Below the pieces are notes generated by a model that saw only the letters and a program-made list of their open reading frames with translations, had not been told where the DNA came from and did no database searches. From Tulasnella sp. 424 (lineage: Eukaryota; Basidiomycota; Agaricomycetes; Cantharellales; Tulasnellaceae): a stretch of DNA of 17,581 nt. Positions 8,787 to 17,578 of this stretch are shown here, one piece after another (positions within the stretch are counted from its first letter, which is position 1; every line of letters begins with the position of its first letter). Location of the stretch: assembly GCA_019633425.1 (NCBI GenBank), contig WSUB01000355.1, positions 1-17,581 on the forward strand. Reading direction: 5' to 3'. Position numbers and translations under genes: made by a program.

Positions 8787-8950
8787 TTGTAGCATATGTA
8801 GACATTATATAGAAGTCCAAATTTATGTAGGCTTTGGAGGAAAATGAAGCTGAGTAGGCCTGTAGACGCCATAGCACCGTAGTATTGTAGACTCTGTAGT
8901 ACAGATAGTCCCTGTAGTCATGTAGTTCTGTAGTACTGTAGGCCTGTAGC
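8787..8950 (+). repeat. Left subterminal TGTAG/CTGTAG array
   Basis: About eleven copies of TGTAG, most as CTGTAG or ATGTAG, occur at irregular 8-25-base spacing. Oppositely oriented CTACA boxes occur near the other end of the same element. Clustered short boxes near both ends commonly serve as transposase binding sites in DNA transposons; that role is inferred here. Confidence 0.65.
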
Positions 8951-9169
8951 TGTATAGCTCTATATATAGTCATAGAACTGCATAGAGGGCATCACTACAT
9001 TGCATTGCCATAATTCATTGTGTTTTAATTTCGAGGAATCTAAGTACATGACATTCAAATTATCCAGTACTCAAACAATCCAATCTAATAATATTACATG
9101 AACAGCAATACTATGCTACTGAGGTATCTATGGGGGCTGCCATGCAGTGTATGTGGCAATACTAGTACT

Positions 9170-10550
9170 TGTTCAAATGAAGGTTAGTAAACTGGAAGGG
9201 GTCAACATGCGGCATCTGCCGGATGTGAGTAACAAAAAACCGAAAGCGAGCGAGAAAAAGTACTTACCAGCCATTCGATTTAGGTCCCTGAAGTTGGCAA
9301 CAGTGATGATTGCGGCTTTGAGGATCGGCGTGTGGTGTTCACGGAGTGGTCGGTTTTGACGGCGGGTGTCGCACGATCATTCAAATAAAAATCCAAAAGT
9401 AAGTAAGAAAACCCTCCAAACAAGCGAGATAAGCACTTACCACTCAATGTCATGTGCTATTGGAAAGCCGGAAATGGCTGGCATTGGTTGCAACGGCCAT
9501 GCTGGGGGTTGACGTGTGGTACGTGCAAAGTCACGTGGCTGCTTGCAGGAGTTCAAACAAAAATCTGAAGGTTAGTAATACCAATTGATAAAGAGGGCTG
9601 AATTATGCTTACCACTTGTGCCCCTTATATGCCAGGATGCAAACAGTGGTGGTGTTGGTTGTGTTGATTGACATGTAGGGCTGGGGGAGCGAGGGGGAGA
9701 GGGGGAGACGTGCAAACAGTTGAGTTCGAACCGAACCCTTTTTCGCGCAATTGCAACTCTGACTGCCCCCGCTCCTGCTCCCCCGCTCACTTCACCTCAA
9801 CAGAGCAGCCATCTTTGGCATCACTACCATCCAAAGCGGTAGAGGAACTGGCTGGTAAGTTCTTGGTTTCACTTGTCTTCTAGCCTTCCGTTCCTAACGT
9901 ACGATTTTTTGTTTGAACAAACACTCCGTGCCACCAGCTCCGCACACACAGTACCCCAACCGATAGAAACAGTCCTAATTACCGTCTCTAGCTGTGCAAT
10001 AGCTGAGAGACGCTGTTGGTACGTGTTTCTATTACTTTCTATTAGTTTTTTCTTACTAGCCATTGAATTTTCGTCCAAACGACCGCCAACTATCAACATG
10101 ACCCGTCACCCCAAATGTCAATCCTCAAAGCGGCTATCACCGTTGTCGCCAACATTAGGGGCCTAAGGGGAATGACTTGTAAGTATTTTCTCTCACTCGC
10201 TTTCAGGTTTTTATCCCTCAACTTCGGATTTTTGTTTGAACACAAGCCACAGGCCACGCAACTCGGCATGCGCCCCACATCGAAGCGACCCTGGCAGCTC
10301 TTTTTGGCCTCCAAATGACTACTGGGAATGGCTAGTACATCTTTTTCTTATCCTTTTGGTTTTATTTCTAACATCGGGTTTTTATTTAAGTGATTACCGA
10401 TAGTCTCATATGCACTGTCTGCCGATCCCCAAAGCGGCCATCACCACCGTCACCAACCTTAGAGTTGCAAGGACTAATAGGTAGGTGTACCTTGCTAGAC
10501 ACCTTCCAGACTCCCTCAGTTGTCTCTTTTAAGTGGCATTTTTTTGACCT
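9170..10550. repeat. Diverging array of 146-173-base cassettes with splice-donor-like boxes
   Basis: Units on the minus strand have donor-like GTAAGT (or GTAAGC) at 9267-9262, 9440-9435 and 9612-9607. Units on the plus strand have GTAAGT/GTACGT/GTAAGT/GTACAT/GTAGGT at 9855, 10019, 10179, 10335 and 10481. About 50 bases downstream of most donors is a motif resembling GGATTTTTGTTTGAACA (plus strand 9904, 10065, 10226, 10375; complement at 9551 and 9380). Upstream of the donor several units share CCTCAAAGCGGC-ATCACC and end in GAATGGCTG-like bases. The units point outward from a centre near 9730. Frames are mostly closed by stops, so this is repeat sequence rather than an intact gene. Confidence 0.65.
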
Positions 10551-10589
10551 TGTATATAAAAATAAATATTTATTTATTTAATTGAGCTT

Positions 10590-10862
10590 TTATCCCCTGC
10601 AAAATATATAAACTATATGAGCCTAAAAAATTAGTACTATAACATCTACACAGCTATGGCACCTACCAAACTATAGCACTCCCAGACTATGCCATTACAC
10701 AGCTCTATGGGACTTCAGATCTACAGCACTATGCTTTCTACAGGGCACTACAGCTTACTATCTAGACCACTTATAAGTGGGGTTACCTACCCACCTATAG
10801 TCCCTAGGATCTCTACAGCATGCTACGTAGTGCTATGTAGTCACCTGTAGAAATTAGGGGTT
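10590..10862. repeat. Right subterminal CTACA-rich region
   Basis: Plus-strand CTACA/CTACAG boxes occur near 10647, 10731, 10740, 10750 and 10814, with many related CTATAG and CTATG boxes. They form the inverse of the TGTAG array at the left end of the element. No open frame of interest is present. Confidence 0.5.
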
Positions 10863-10872
10863 TCCTGATGAA

Positions 10873-11208
10873 ATCCGCACCAACATCGGGGACAAATATG
10901 GGAGAGCCTCTGTTCTGAAGAGTCTCGCTGAGGTCCACCGAATTCGAAATGAGTTCAGCCAGGCCATCACGCTCCTTTCGGAAGCCTTGCAAATCTCTAC
11001 TGACATCAGCAACCGATACTTAAGAGCTTTCTCTCTGTTGCACCTTGCTGACGTGCATTGCGATCAGGAGGACCACAGCGACGCGATTTGTCTTTATACC
11101 GAAGCTGTTGAAGTCTTTGAGGAAATTGGACAGATGGAGAACGCAGCTTACGCTTCGTACCAAGCTGCTGAGCTCCGTCGATTATCTAACCACGAAGAAG
11201 CCACATGA
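10873..11208 (+). pseudogene. TPR repeat region, 3' part
   Basis: This continues the TPR frame after the insertion with IRTNIGDKYGR. It holds the end of repeat 3, repeats 4 (ASVLKSLAEVHRIRNEFSQA) and 5 (AFSLLHLADVH, SDAICLYTEAVEVFEEIGQ), and a partial sixth ending ELRRLSNHEEAT before TGA at 11206-11208. The phase matches the 5' part exactly when the element and a 2-base duplication are removed. The last repeat is shorter than the others, so the TGA may be either the natural end or another nonsense change. With the kinase broken upstream, the whole gene is a pseudogene in this copy. Confidence 0.75.
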
Positions 11209-11554
11209 GGCTTTGGGGGACATTCCAGTTTGAGCGGGTCTTTTGTTGATTCTACGCCAAAATCCATGCATCTATGTATGCGATGTACAACGTTTAATCG
11301 GTACTTTGCGTTCGTCGCATCACTGGTTCCTCGTCTTGGACTCTCAACCATTCCAGCCGACCGCCTTTCTTCCAATAGGGTGTACCTTTAACCATAGTCA
11401 CCGTTCATCCTTCTCTCGTACGGTTTTTATGTCGTGACGTCATTAGAATGTGGTCCGCGTATCCAACTCGTTTTGATATAGTGGATCAACCGATTTCGAA
11501 TACGAGAACGTTAACTAGGTCGGGGTCTGCAGGTGCGGTGGCTGCGCCGTCCTC
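11209..11554. other. Intergenic region after the kinase-TPR gene
   Basis: No conserved open frame is seen. A TGACGTCA palindrome is at 11435-11442. Homology to the upstream block of unit 1 starts only at about 11555, so this interval is probably the 3' flank of unit 1 or the unit junction. No polyadenylation signal is clear. Confidence 0.4.
11435..11442. promoter_or_regulatory. TGACGTCA palindrome between units
   Basis: This is an isolated CRE-type octamer (GTCGTGACGTCATTAG) without the neighbouring TCTCGGACAAGTC box found at the other four sites. It lies upstream of unit 2. Confidence 0.3.
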
Positions 11555-12177
11555 AGACCTGGCGCGAGTGGAGGATCACACTTGTCGAGGCATGGTAACG
11601 GAGTATCGGATACTGTCTGAAGATTTGATAAGACTGCAGGAAACTCGGACTCTGGGTTGCATAATAGAGGTTCAGCATCGGGCGTACCACTGTAAGTCAT
11701 TGGAGGGAAAATTGTCCGAAGCCCGTGACACGTGTGGTAATACCATGACATCCCGAAAATGAAAAAGTCTGACGAGAAACCCCGATCCGTCTTTTCGAGC
11801 AGCTAACAATCATTCATACGAGCGAAATCCCTGGTAGAATAACGAGAAACCACTGAAGGACTGGGCAGTGCCAGTATTTACCTCTCTGCCAGACGCGGAA
11901 GCTTCGGCGAGTTTCGTGGGGAGAGTCTGGCATCCTCAAAGCTAAACTAATCACCGATCGCGGTCTGAGCAATTTCTTGAGGTTTCAGGCCTTGGTGTAA
12001 TGGTTGTACTCGCGACGTGGCTCCTTAAGAGCAATTGAACGACGGTGTTTACGCGGACTGTGCGGCCGCGCCGAAAGGGGTCAAACAATCATTCAACCCC
12101 TCCCCGGTCTGAACTGAAAGACTCTCGATTCACCCACTAACGACGCGTCCTATTTTGACGAACACGAACTAGAAGAC
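11555..12177 (+). promoter_or_regulatory. Upstream block U of light-chain copy B
   Basis: This is the counterpart of 2475-3318 without the MITE, and it supplies the empty site at about 12076-12094 (GAAAGGGGTCAAACAATCATTC). The open frame crossing 11448-11762 is not kept in the other copy. No clear TATA box is present. Confidence 0.5.
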
Positions 12178-12971
12178 ATGGCGAGCTGCGGTTAATTTCT
12201 GCATGGACGCATTTGGCTCACCAGCGCAATTCAAATTGGGACTGAACGCGATCGCAACGCTCTTGAACCACTGTTGCGACCCCTGTCGCCGCTCGCCACC
12301 CTGGGATATCCCCGTGCAATCCGCAGAGCGACAACGCCGAGTACAAGGAAGCGTTGCCCTTTTCGACAAGAAGGGAGCTGGGAAGGTGCAGCGAGAGGTG
12401 TTAGGTGACCTGCTGAGGGCACTGGGACAGAACCCGACGCAAGCCGAAGTGGCGGATATCGTCGAACAAGCACCGAGAGAAGGTGGGGCCGCTGCTCTCA
12501 TGACGCGCTTTTATGCTGCGACGTAGCCTGATGCTTTGGGCGTTGATAGTGGATTATCCGACTTTCCTTGCGATTTTGAATCGTCCTGATGGGTTTAAGC
12601 CTCCGGGGAGTGCTGGTGAGTTATACCCTTCCCTCGGACCGCGTATCTTTGCCGTTTTGTATTGCGCATCGATGTACGGGTCTCACTGGCATACTTCCCC
12701 CTTTCAGGGGAGTTTGTGCGCGGATTCCAAGTATTCGACAAGGAGGGCAACGGCTTCATCGGTGCCGGTGAACTGCGTTACGTCTTGACTCAACTTGGAG
12801 AGAAGATGACGGATGCTGAAGTGGACGAGTTGATGAAGGGCGTGTAGGTTGGACCGTGAGCTGCGATTGTTACTTTTCTTGTAATACCCGAAGCTAATCA
12901 TGGAACTTGTTGCTCAATTTAGCGATGGAAATGTGAACTACGAGACGTTTTACGAGGATGTTGCTCTCGCA
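12178..12971 (+). pseudogene. Myosin essential light chain-like gene, copy B (nearly intact)
   Basis: This is the best-preserved of the three copies. ATG 12178-12180 is followed by GCGAGC, a possible GC donor. Exon 2 (12327-12484) lacks one T near 12350, shifting the frame; downstream sequence is normal (LLRALGQNPTQAEVADIVEQ). Exon 3 (12550-12615) encodes VDYPTFLAILNRPDGFKPPG. Exon 4 (12708-12855) encodes [20 protein letters not shown] and [20 protein letters not shown], a canonical-looking EF-hand loop, then carries TAG at 12845-12847. Exon 5 (from 12923) encodes DGNVNYETFYED. The order and intron phases fit a Cdc4-type light chain of about 140 residues that binds the myosin II IQ motif. One frameshift and one nonsense codon argue for a recent pseudogene, unless the former is an assembly error. 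Confidence 0.8.
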
Positions 12972-13387
12972 GTAAGAGATACGCAAGATCATCTTATATT
13001 TGGTTCTTTTGAAGTGGCTGTAGTTCGTGTAATGTACGGTTCAACTTCGCTGTACAAATCCCTGCCGCAGTGGGAGCGATGGCATTCGACAGGGCCCGGC
13101 ATGACCTGCCGGATGGCTCGAAAAGAGACTCGTTGAAGAGAGAGCAAACAAGGAAACACACAGCATCGGGCGGCCGGGCCTTTGAAGACGGGAGGAAAGG
13201 CGAGGGATCTCGGACAAGTCCGGCTTGGCGCAGTGTTGCCGTGACGTCATGGCCCTGCATGGTCAAGACGATATAGCCCCGGGTGAAAGGTAAACGATCA
13301 TTTCCACTCCTCCCATGTCTAGGCCGAAAGACTCTCAGTCTATTCACGAACGACGCGACGTATTTTGACGAAGACGAACCACACGAC
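12972..13387. other. Spacer between tandem light-chain copies B and C
   Basis: The spacer carries a TCTCGGACAAGTC box (13208) and TGACGTCA (13242-13249), the same pair seen at the end of module Q, although Q itself is absent. Bases 13275-13387 match the final 100 bases of block U before each light-chain ATG. The spacer therefore looks like a fused remnant of a Q end and a U end. This suggests deletion or unequal exchange between repeated units. Confidence 0.45.
13242..13249. promoter_or_regulatory. CRE-type TGACGTCA palindrome, copy B-C spacer
   Basis: TGACGTCA in CCGTGACGTCATGGCC, preceded by the TCTCGGACAAGTC box at about 13208. It lies 140 bases upstream of light-chain copy C. Confidence 0.45.
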
Positions 13388-14275
13388 ATGCAAAGCTGTG
13401 GGTGATTTCCACTTAGACGCACCTGGGTTACTACTAGCCTACTTCGAATTGGGACTCGACGCGATCGCAACGCCCTTGCATCACTGTCGCTACTCGCCAA
13501 CGACCCTACAATGTCCCCTTACAGTCCGCAAAGCGACAACACCGAGTACAGAGAAGCGTTTGTCATTTTCGACAAGAGGAGAACCGGCAAAGATCAGCCG
13601 GAGGTGTTTGGGTGAACTGCCAGGGGCGTCGAGGCAGAACCCGACGCAAGCTGAAGTGGCGGATATGGTCGAACCAGCACCGAGAGAAGGTGAGCTGCTG
13701 CTCTTGTAACGTGCTTTTACACTACGAGGTAGCCCGATGCTTTGCGCGTTGGGCAGTGGACCTTGCCTGCGCCTTGAATTGTACATCCAGCCGGATTAAA
13801 GCTCCGGGGGAGCCGCTGGTGAGTTGTGTCCGTCGTTCTGAACGCACATCTTTCCGCGAGCGCTCGCAATGGTACTAGATTCAAGCCACGTGCGGAACCC
13901 TTTGATGATCTGACGCGCGTGGGCAGGCAGTTCGATCATGCGACCTTGGAAATGTTTGAACGGCTGAGATGGGCTTATGGCTCCGTTGAACGCTGGTGAG
14001 TTACGTCCTCCCTTCGGACTGCGAGCATTTGCTGCTTCACCCACATCGACGTGTCTGACCACCACACCCTGTTCTTCCAGAGGAGTTTGCGTATGGATTT
14101 CGTGGCTTTGGCGAGGAAGAAAATGGCTTTGTTCGTCCAGGTGGTCTCAGTTGGGCCATTGGCCTACTTCACTCGGAGGTCAGTGGCCGAGGTGGACGAG
14201 TTGACGACGTGCGTCCAAGCCGAGTCAGGAAGTGGCCTTCGTTTCGTTTCCTGCGAGACTTGAGGCTGATTGTCG
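13388..14275 (+). pseudogene. Myosin essential light chain-like gene, copy C (degenerate)
   Basis: The ATG at 13388-13390 is followed by CAAAGC, so the intron-1 donor present in copy A is lost. The acceptor reads GCAAAG rather than GCAGAG. Exon 2 (13532-13689) begins SDNTEYREAFVIFDKRRTGK and is then shifted by a one-base insertion near 13607, giving TGA. Exon 3 (13757-13818) is drifted. An additional exon-3-like block (about 13932-13996) encodes FDHATLEMFERLRWAYGSVE. Exon 4 from 14080 encodes EEFAYGFRGFGEEENGFVRP. It is much closer to copy A than to B across the 3' half, including the additional exon-3-like block, so A and C descend from one arrangement. Confidence 0.7.
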
Positions 14276-14346
14276 AATGTGGGTCGGAAGATTAAAACGA
14301 ACATTACTTTCCAGGGCTTATCACTCAACGTCTATTTTTTAGAGTG

Positions 14347-14741
14347 ATGAGGCACGTCTCGGGAATCTCGAATGAGATGGACGTTGCACCTGGTCCAGCA
14401 CGGCAAGAGGATCTTCATGTCTGGCAGTGGCTCGTTAAGGTCGTCTCAAGCGGTAAGCCTTCCAGCCACGATACGAAGTTACGGGTAGGGCCTGGACCGT
14501 CCAGCCGAAGGCGAGCACCGTAATTGATGCTGTCATATCTTCCTATGTACTGTTGGGTAGTTGCAATGACATTGAGTCTCTCCTACCCGGTCCCCAAGGT
14601 CTCATCTCTTGTCCGACGGTGGAGGAGCATGTGCACCCGTCGCAGGATGACGATCAAGGGGAGTTGATCCACGTCGTATTGCCAAGCAGTACTTATATAG
14701 ATGTCGAATTATCTTTCGGAATTTTGGGTTCAGAGAGCTAA
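14347..14741 (+). CDS. Module Q, copy C: unrecognised small gene, frames open
   Basis: ATG at 14347 opens MRHVSGISNEMDVAPGPA and continues through DLHVWQWLVKVVSSGKPSSH to a TAA at 14521, 58 codons. Alternatively it splices near 14509 (GCGAGC) to a second open segment, 14599-14741, encoding GLISCPTVEEHVHPSQDDDQ and ending FGILGSES then TAA. Copies A and D preserve much of both segments but with a stop or frameshift. No domain is recognised. The pattern of shared short frames suggests a real ancestral gene, but this may also be a relic; a transcript would decide. Confidence 0.35.
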
Positions 14742-14981
14742 ACCCTCGTGCTTCGCTCTGGAGCAGCTCCGAAGTCGATGGGGAGACGTTGCGTTCATTG
14801 TTCGACGCCGCGTGTGGAGTCGGGAGAGATGGGGATACTGGTGTCCTCGGATCACCGTCCGCTTCCTCGAACATACAGAGCTTGTTGATTCCTCGTGAAA
14901 AGCATCCTCATATTTGAGAGTGGTGGAACCTTGGAGACGGTAAGAAAGGGAAGAGGTCTCGGACAAGTCGGAGTGTAGCCA

Positions 14982-14989
14982 TGACGTCA
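14982..14989. promoter_or_regulatory. CRE-type TGACGTCA palindrome, copy C
   Basis: GCCATGACGTCATGG with the TCTCGGACAAGTC box 20 bases upstream, placed exactly as at 4922 relative to module Q. Confidence 0.5.
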
Positions 14990-15120
14990 TGGTCCCTCGG
15001 ACGAGCGGCGACTCGATATGGAATGTGGAAGAGAACACAATTTGGGGCGTTGGGTGAAAGTACGTTGACTATAGTTAGCCTAATCACGCCCGGGTTTAGA
15101 TAGACTGCGAGTGGTGGACC

Positions 15121-15535
15121 TTAGGTGACGATGGGCGCCTTTTCGGCATGAGAGAGTCTCAGGTGGATCTCGGCAAACATGAACCAGCTGGAGAAATGAA
15201 CGAACAGCCTTTACTTCCTCCACCTCCTTGCTCTTACGATCTCCCGTATCCAGAGAAAAGTGCCTCTCGGCCTCGTGTGATGGGCAGTGCGAGGGGGGCG
15301 CGTGACCATCGGAGAGGTTGATTTTGCGCGCGGCGATTAGCGATAGAAGCTCAGATTCCTCGCGGTGGCTTGCAGGGAACAACCTTACAGTCTAGAACAG
15401 CCCAAATTGCAGGGATATTGCGGCGTGTTTGTTAAACAAGCAGAGGAAGGCAGGTTGATGCGTTCTTTTAGACCCTCGGTCACGATTCACCCAAGTCCTC
15501 CGTTGGCACTCCGTCCGCTTTCCCCCTCGCTGCGG
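15121..15535 (+). promoter_or_regulatory. Module P, copy C: promoter-like block without a kinase
   Basis: This is homologous to 6033-6420 and to 16318-16715 but is followed by another module Q instead of a kinase. It keeps the start of the kinase leader (CACCCAAGTCCTCC, TTTCCCCCTC) up to about 15535, where the match to Q begins (GGGCTTATCACTC). The TATA-like box reads TTTAGA here. It is interpreted as one arm of a tandem Q-P duplication. Confidence 0.5.
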
Positions 15536-15541
15536 AGTTTT

Positions 15542-16100
15542 CGGGCTTATCACTCGGTGTCTTCCTTTGGGGTGAAGTCGCACTTCTATAGAATCTCATA
15601 TGAGATGTACAATGCGCCTGGTTCATTACTGGAAGAGGGTCCTTCTTGTCTGGCAGTGGCTCGTTGAGGTCGTCTCGGGTGAGCAAGCTTTGCAGACACG
15701 ATGCGAGTTTACGCGGAAGGCCTGGACCTTCCAGCTGAAGGTGAGCGCTGGACCTAACCATATCATATCTTCTCGTGAAATTTGCAATGGCATTCAAGTT
15801 CCCTTACTTCGTCCCCGAGGCCTCATCTCTTGTCCGACGGCGGAGGAACACCCGTCGCGGGGCGACGATCAAGGGCGAGTTCGACGTCGTATTGCGCAGC
15901 AGTATTTAGATGTCGAATCATTTTTCGGAATTTTGCTTGCAGAGAGCTAATCCCTTGTGCTTTGCTCTGGAGCGGTTCCGCTGTTGAAGGGGAAACGTTG
16001 CGTTCAGTGTTCGACTCTGCGTGTGGAGTCGGGAGAGATGACGATGCTGGTGACCAGGGCTTAACGTCCGCTTCGTCGACACCCTGAGCTTCTTGATTCC
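15542..16100 (+). pseudogene. Module Q, copy D: truncated and frameshifted
   Basis: This is the third copy of the unrecognised module. The 5' segment reads FYRISYEMYNAPGS, then an additional base (GAAGAGGGTCC versus CAAGAGGATC) shifts the frame. A donor GTGAGC follows LPAE-like codons. The 3' segment from 15820 encodes GLISCPTAEEHPSRGDDQG and ends FGILLAES with TAA at 15948-15950. Compared with copy C the middle shifts frame and recovers. The sequence to 16100 remains homologous (TGTGGAGTCGGGAGAGATG) but is closed. Confidence 0.35.
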
Positions 16101-16208
16101 TCGTGAAAATCATATTTGTTTATTTTCCTCATTAGGGTAGTAGAACCTTAGGGACGGTAAGAAAGTGAAAGAGGTCTCGGACAAGTCTTCCCCGGCGGAG
16201 TGTGGCCA

Positions 16209-16216
16209 CGACGTCA
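16209..16216. promoter_or_regulatory. Variant CRE box, copy D
   Basis: CGACGTCA, one base from TGACGTCA, follows a TCTCGGACAAGTC box at about 16175 and sits 600 bases upstream of kinase 2. The half site ACGTCA is intact. Confidence 0.35.
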
Positions 16217-16317
16217 TGGATCCTAGAGAGCGGTGACTAGATAGGGATTTTTTTCATTCTAGAAGAGCACACAATTGGGGGCGATGGTGACTATGATTGA
16301 TTGTGGAATGCGAGTGT

Positions 16318-16715
16318 GGTTGACCTTGAGGGGTGCGCCCAGCTCAAGAGAGTCGGAGACTCCCGGCGCTTGCCATATCTCGGCAAGCATGGACCAGACG
16401 AGAGGAACAACCGGTGCTTCCTCCGACCTCCTTGCTTTTCCGACCTTCCCGTATCCAGGCAAAATTGCTCTCAGCCTTGTGGGATGAGGCAGTGCGAGGG
16501 GCGCGTGATCATGGGAGATGGTGATCCTGCGTGCGGCGATTAGCGATAGAAGCTCAGATTCCTCGCGAAGGCTTGCAGGGAACATTCTATACAGTCTAGA
16601 ACCACCCAAGTCGCTGGGATATTGCGGCATGCTCGTTCAACACGCAAAAGAAGGCAGGTGGAGGTGTAGCGCGCGGTGGTGTGTTCTTTTATACCCTCAG
16701 CCACGATTCACCCAA
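16318..16715 (+). promoter_or_regulatory. Module P, copy D: probable promoter of kinase 2
   Basis: The block has the same layout as 6033-6420. It includes GCGGCGATTAGCGATAGAAG at about 16535, the TCTAGAACCACCCAAG box and a TATA-like TTTATA at 16688-16693, about 125 bases before the ATG at 16818. Confidence 0.5.
16688..16693 (+). promoter_or_regulatory. TATA-like box of kinase 2
   Basis: TTTATA in TTCTTTTATACCCTCAGCC, 130 bases before the proposed start codon and at the same place as 6384 before kinase 1. Confidence 0.4.
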
Positions 16716-16817
16716 AGTCCTCCTCCATCGACGCGCACCCTTTCCCCCTCTCTGAGAAACCCGTCGAAGAACGCCGACTCTTATCATCACCCGACCCCTT
16801 CTCGAAACGAACCTTAA

Positions 16818-17578
16818 ATGCAACAGGACGGAAACCACGACGCCGGTCCTAGCGCCACTGGGTTGCCTGGGCCGCCGTCAGATTCGAAGCCCGACGCTTC
16901 CTCGAGTAAATTCCAGCCAAGCGCCAATATGGTACGTCGCTCTCAGGTCTTGGATGGCAATTCCAACATCTCACTGAGATAATTTTTTCTCGCAGAGGGA
17001 TAGGCTCGAGAAGCTTGCGAAATGGCGCATCGACCCGTCCTCCATCGAATTCCCGAAAGAGGCTCGCGAGATCACGGGGGGCCACGCGACGGTTTCGCGA
17101 GCCTTTTTGGCCTCTACCTCCTGTGGCAAAGATGGAACGAACCAATCTGATCCCACAAAGAACAAAGGTCTCGACTCAAGTGTCAGTGCTGGAGAAACCG
17201 CTCGCCGGCGGAAGGTCTGTATTGCTCAGCGTCTCTAGCCATTGAGTGGGACGTCGAGCCGCTCATCGACTCTACTCTCACAGGCTGTAGCGGTCAAAAA
17301 GATGAAGATTTCAGGCGATATAGCGCGGGAAGTGGGGGTCAGAATACTTCATCCAATCGCGGGGGGTTTGCATCGCTGAGGTTCTTTTGGCTTAGTTGAC
17401 GGTCAGAGAAGCGGAATTCTTGGTTGGACTTTCCCATATAAACATCATTGAGCTCGAAGGCTTTGTCGAGGACTTATCCAATGACATTGTATGGCTGGTG
17501 TTTTCTTGGGAAGAAAACGGTACCTTGCGGGACTTCATCGCCTCGGCAGACTGGGAAATCCCGGAACGGATCTGGCTG
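16818..17578 (+). CDS. Protein kinase (tyrosine-kinase-like) N-terminal part, kinase 2, open, cut by window end
   Basis: Exons: 16818-16931 (38 codons, MQQDGNHDAGPS start, low-complexity G/P/S-rich leader), 16996-17214, 17284-17365 and 17409-17578, with introns of 64, 69 and 43 bases. The first acceptor is a normal CGCAG that keeps phase. The protein shows LEKLAKWRIDPSSIEFPKEA, the loop region EITGGHATVSRAFL, the ATP lysine in AVAVKKMK, EAEFLVGLSH and hinge-region VWLVFSWEENGTLRDF, ending ERIWL at the next donor. No stop or frameshift is seen in any exon. The catalytic loop and TPR part would lie beyond 17581. The third intron is very short, so its borders (donor GTTTGC, acceptor GTCAGAG) are tentative. 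It most likely encodes the functional relative of kinase 1. Confidence 0.7.

Larger units (their letters stand above)
8708..10870. mobile_element. 2163-base DNA transposon inserted in the TPR exon
   Basis: The ends are imperfect inverted repeats (CATCAGCAAACACATGATTC against right-end complement CATCAGGAAACCCCTAATTT). The TPR motif EALQI is split exactly at the ends. Removing 8708-10872, with AA as a 2-base duplication, rejoins CTACAA and ATCCGC in frame. The left 290 bases carry about eleven TGTAG boxes on the plus strand (8787-8950). The right 250 bases carry CTACA boxes (about 10647-10820), giving inverted subterminal repeats as in CACTA-like elements, although the ends do not begin CACTA. 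The interior contains the cassette array listed separately and no transposase. The superfamily is undecided. Confidence 0.85.

Noticed and set aside
9147..10318. A multi-exon gene made of the cassette array
   Set aside because: Units point in two directions, most frames are closed by stops and acceptors are irregular, so it is listed as a repeat rather than a gene.
8708..10870. Helitron
   Set aside because: The ends are inverted repeats, and there is neither a TC start nor a CTRR hairpin end; insertion is not between A and T.
12994..13500. 168-codon minus-strand frame
   Set aside because: It lies across light-chain spacer and upstream sequence on the opposite strand, with no family features. 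It is a shadow.
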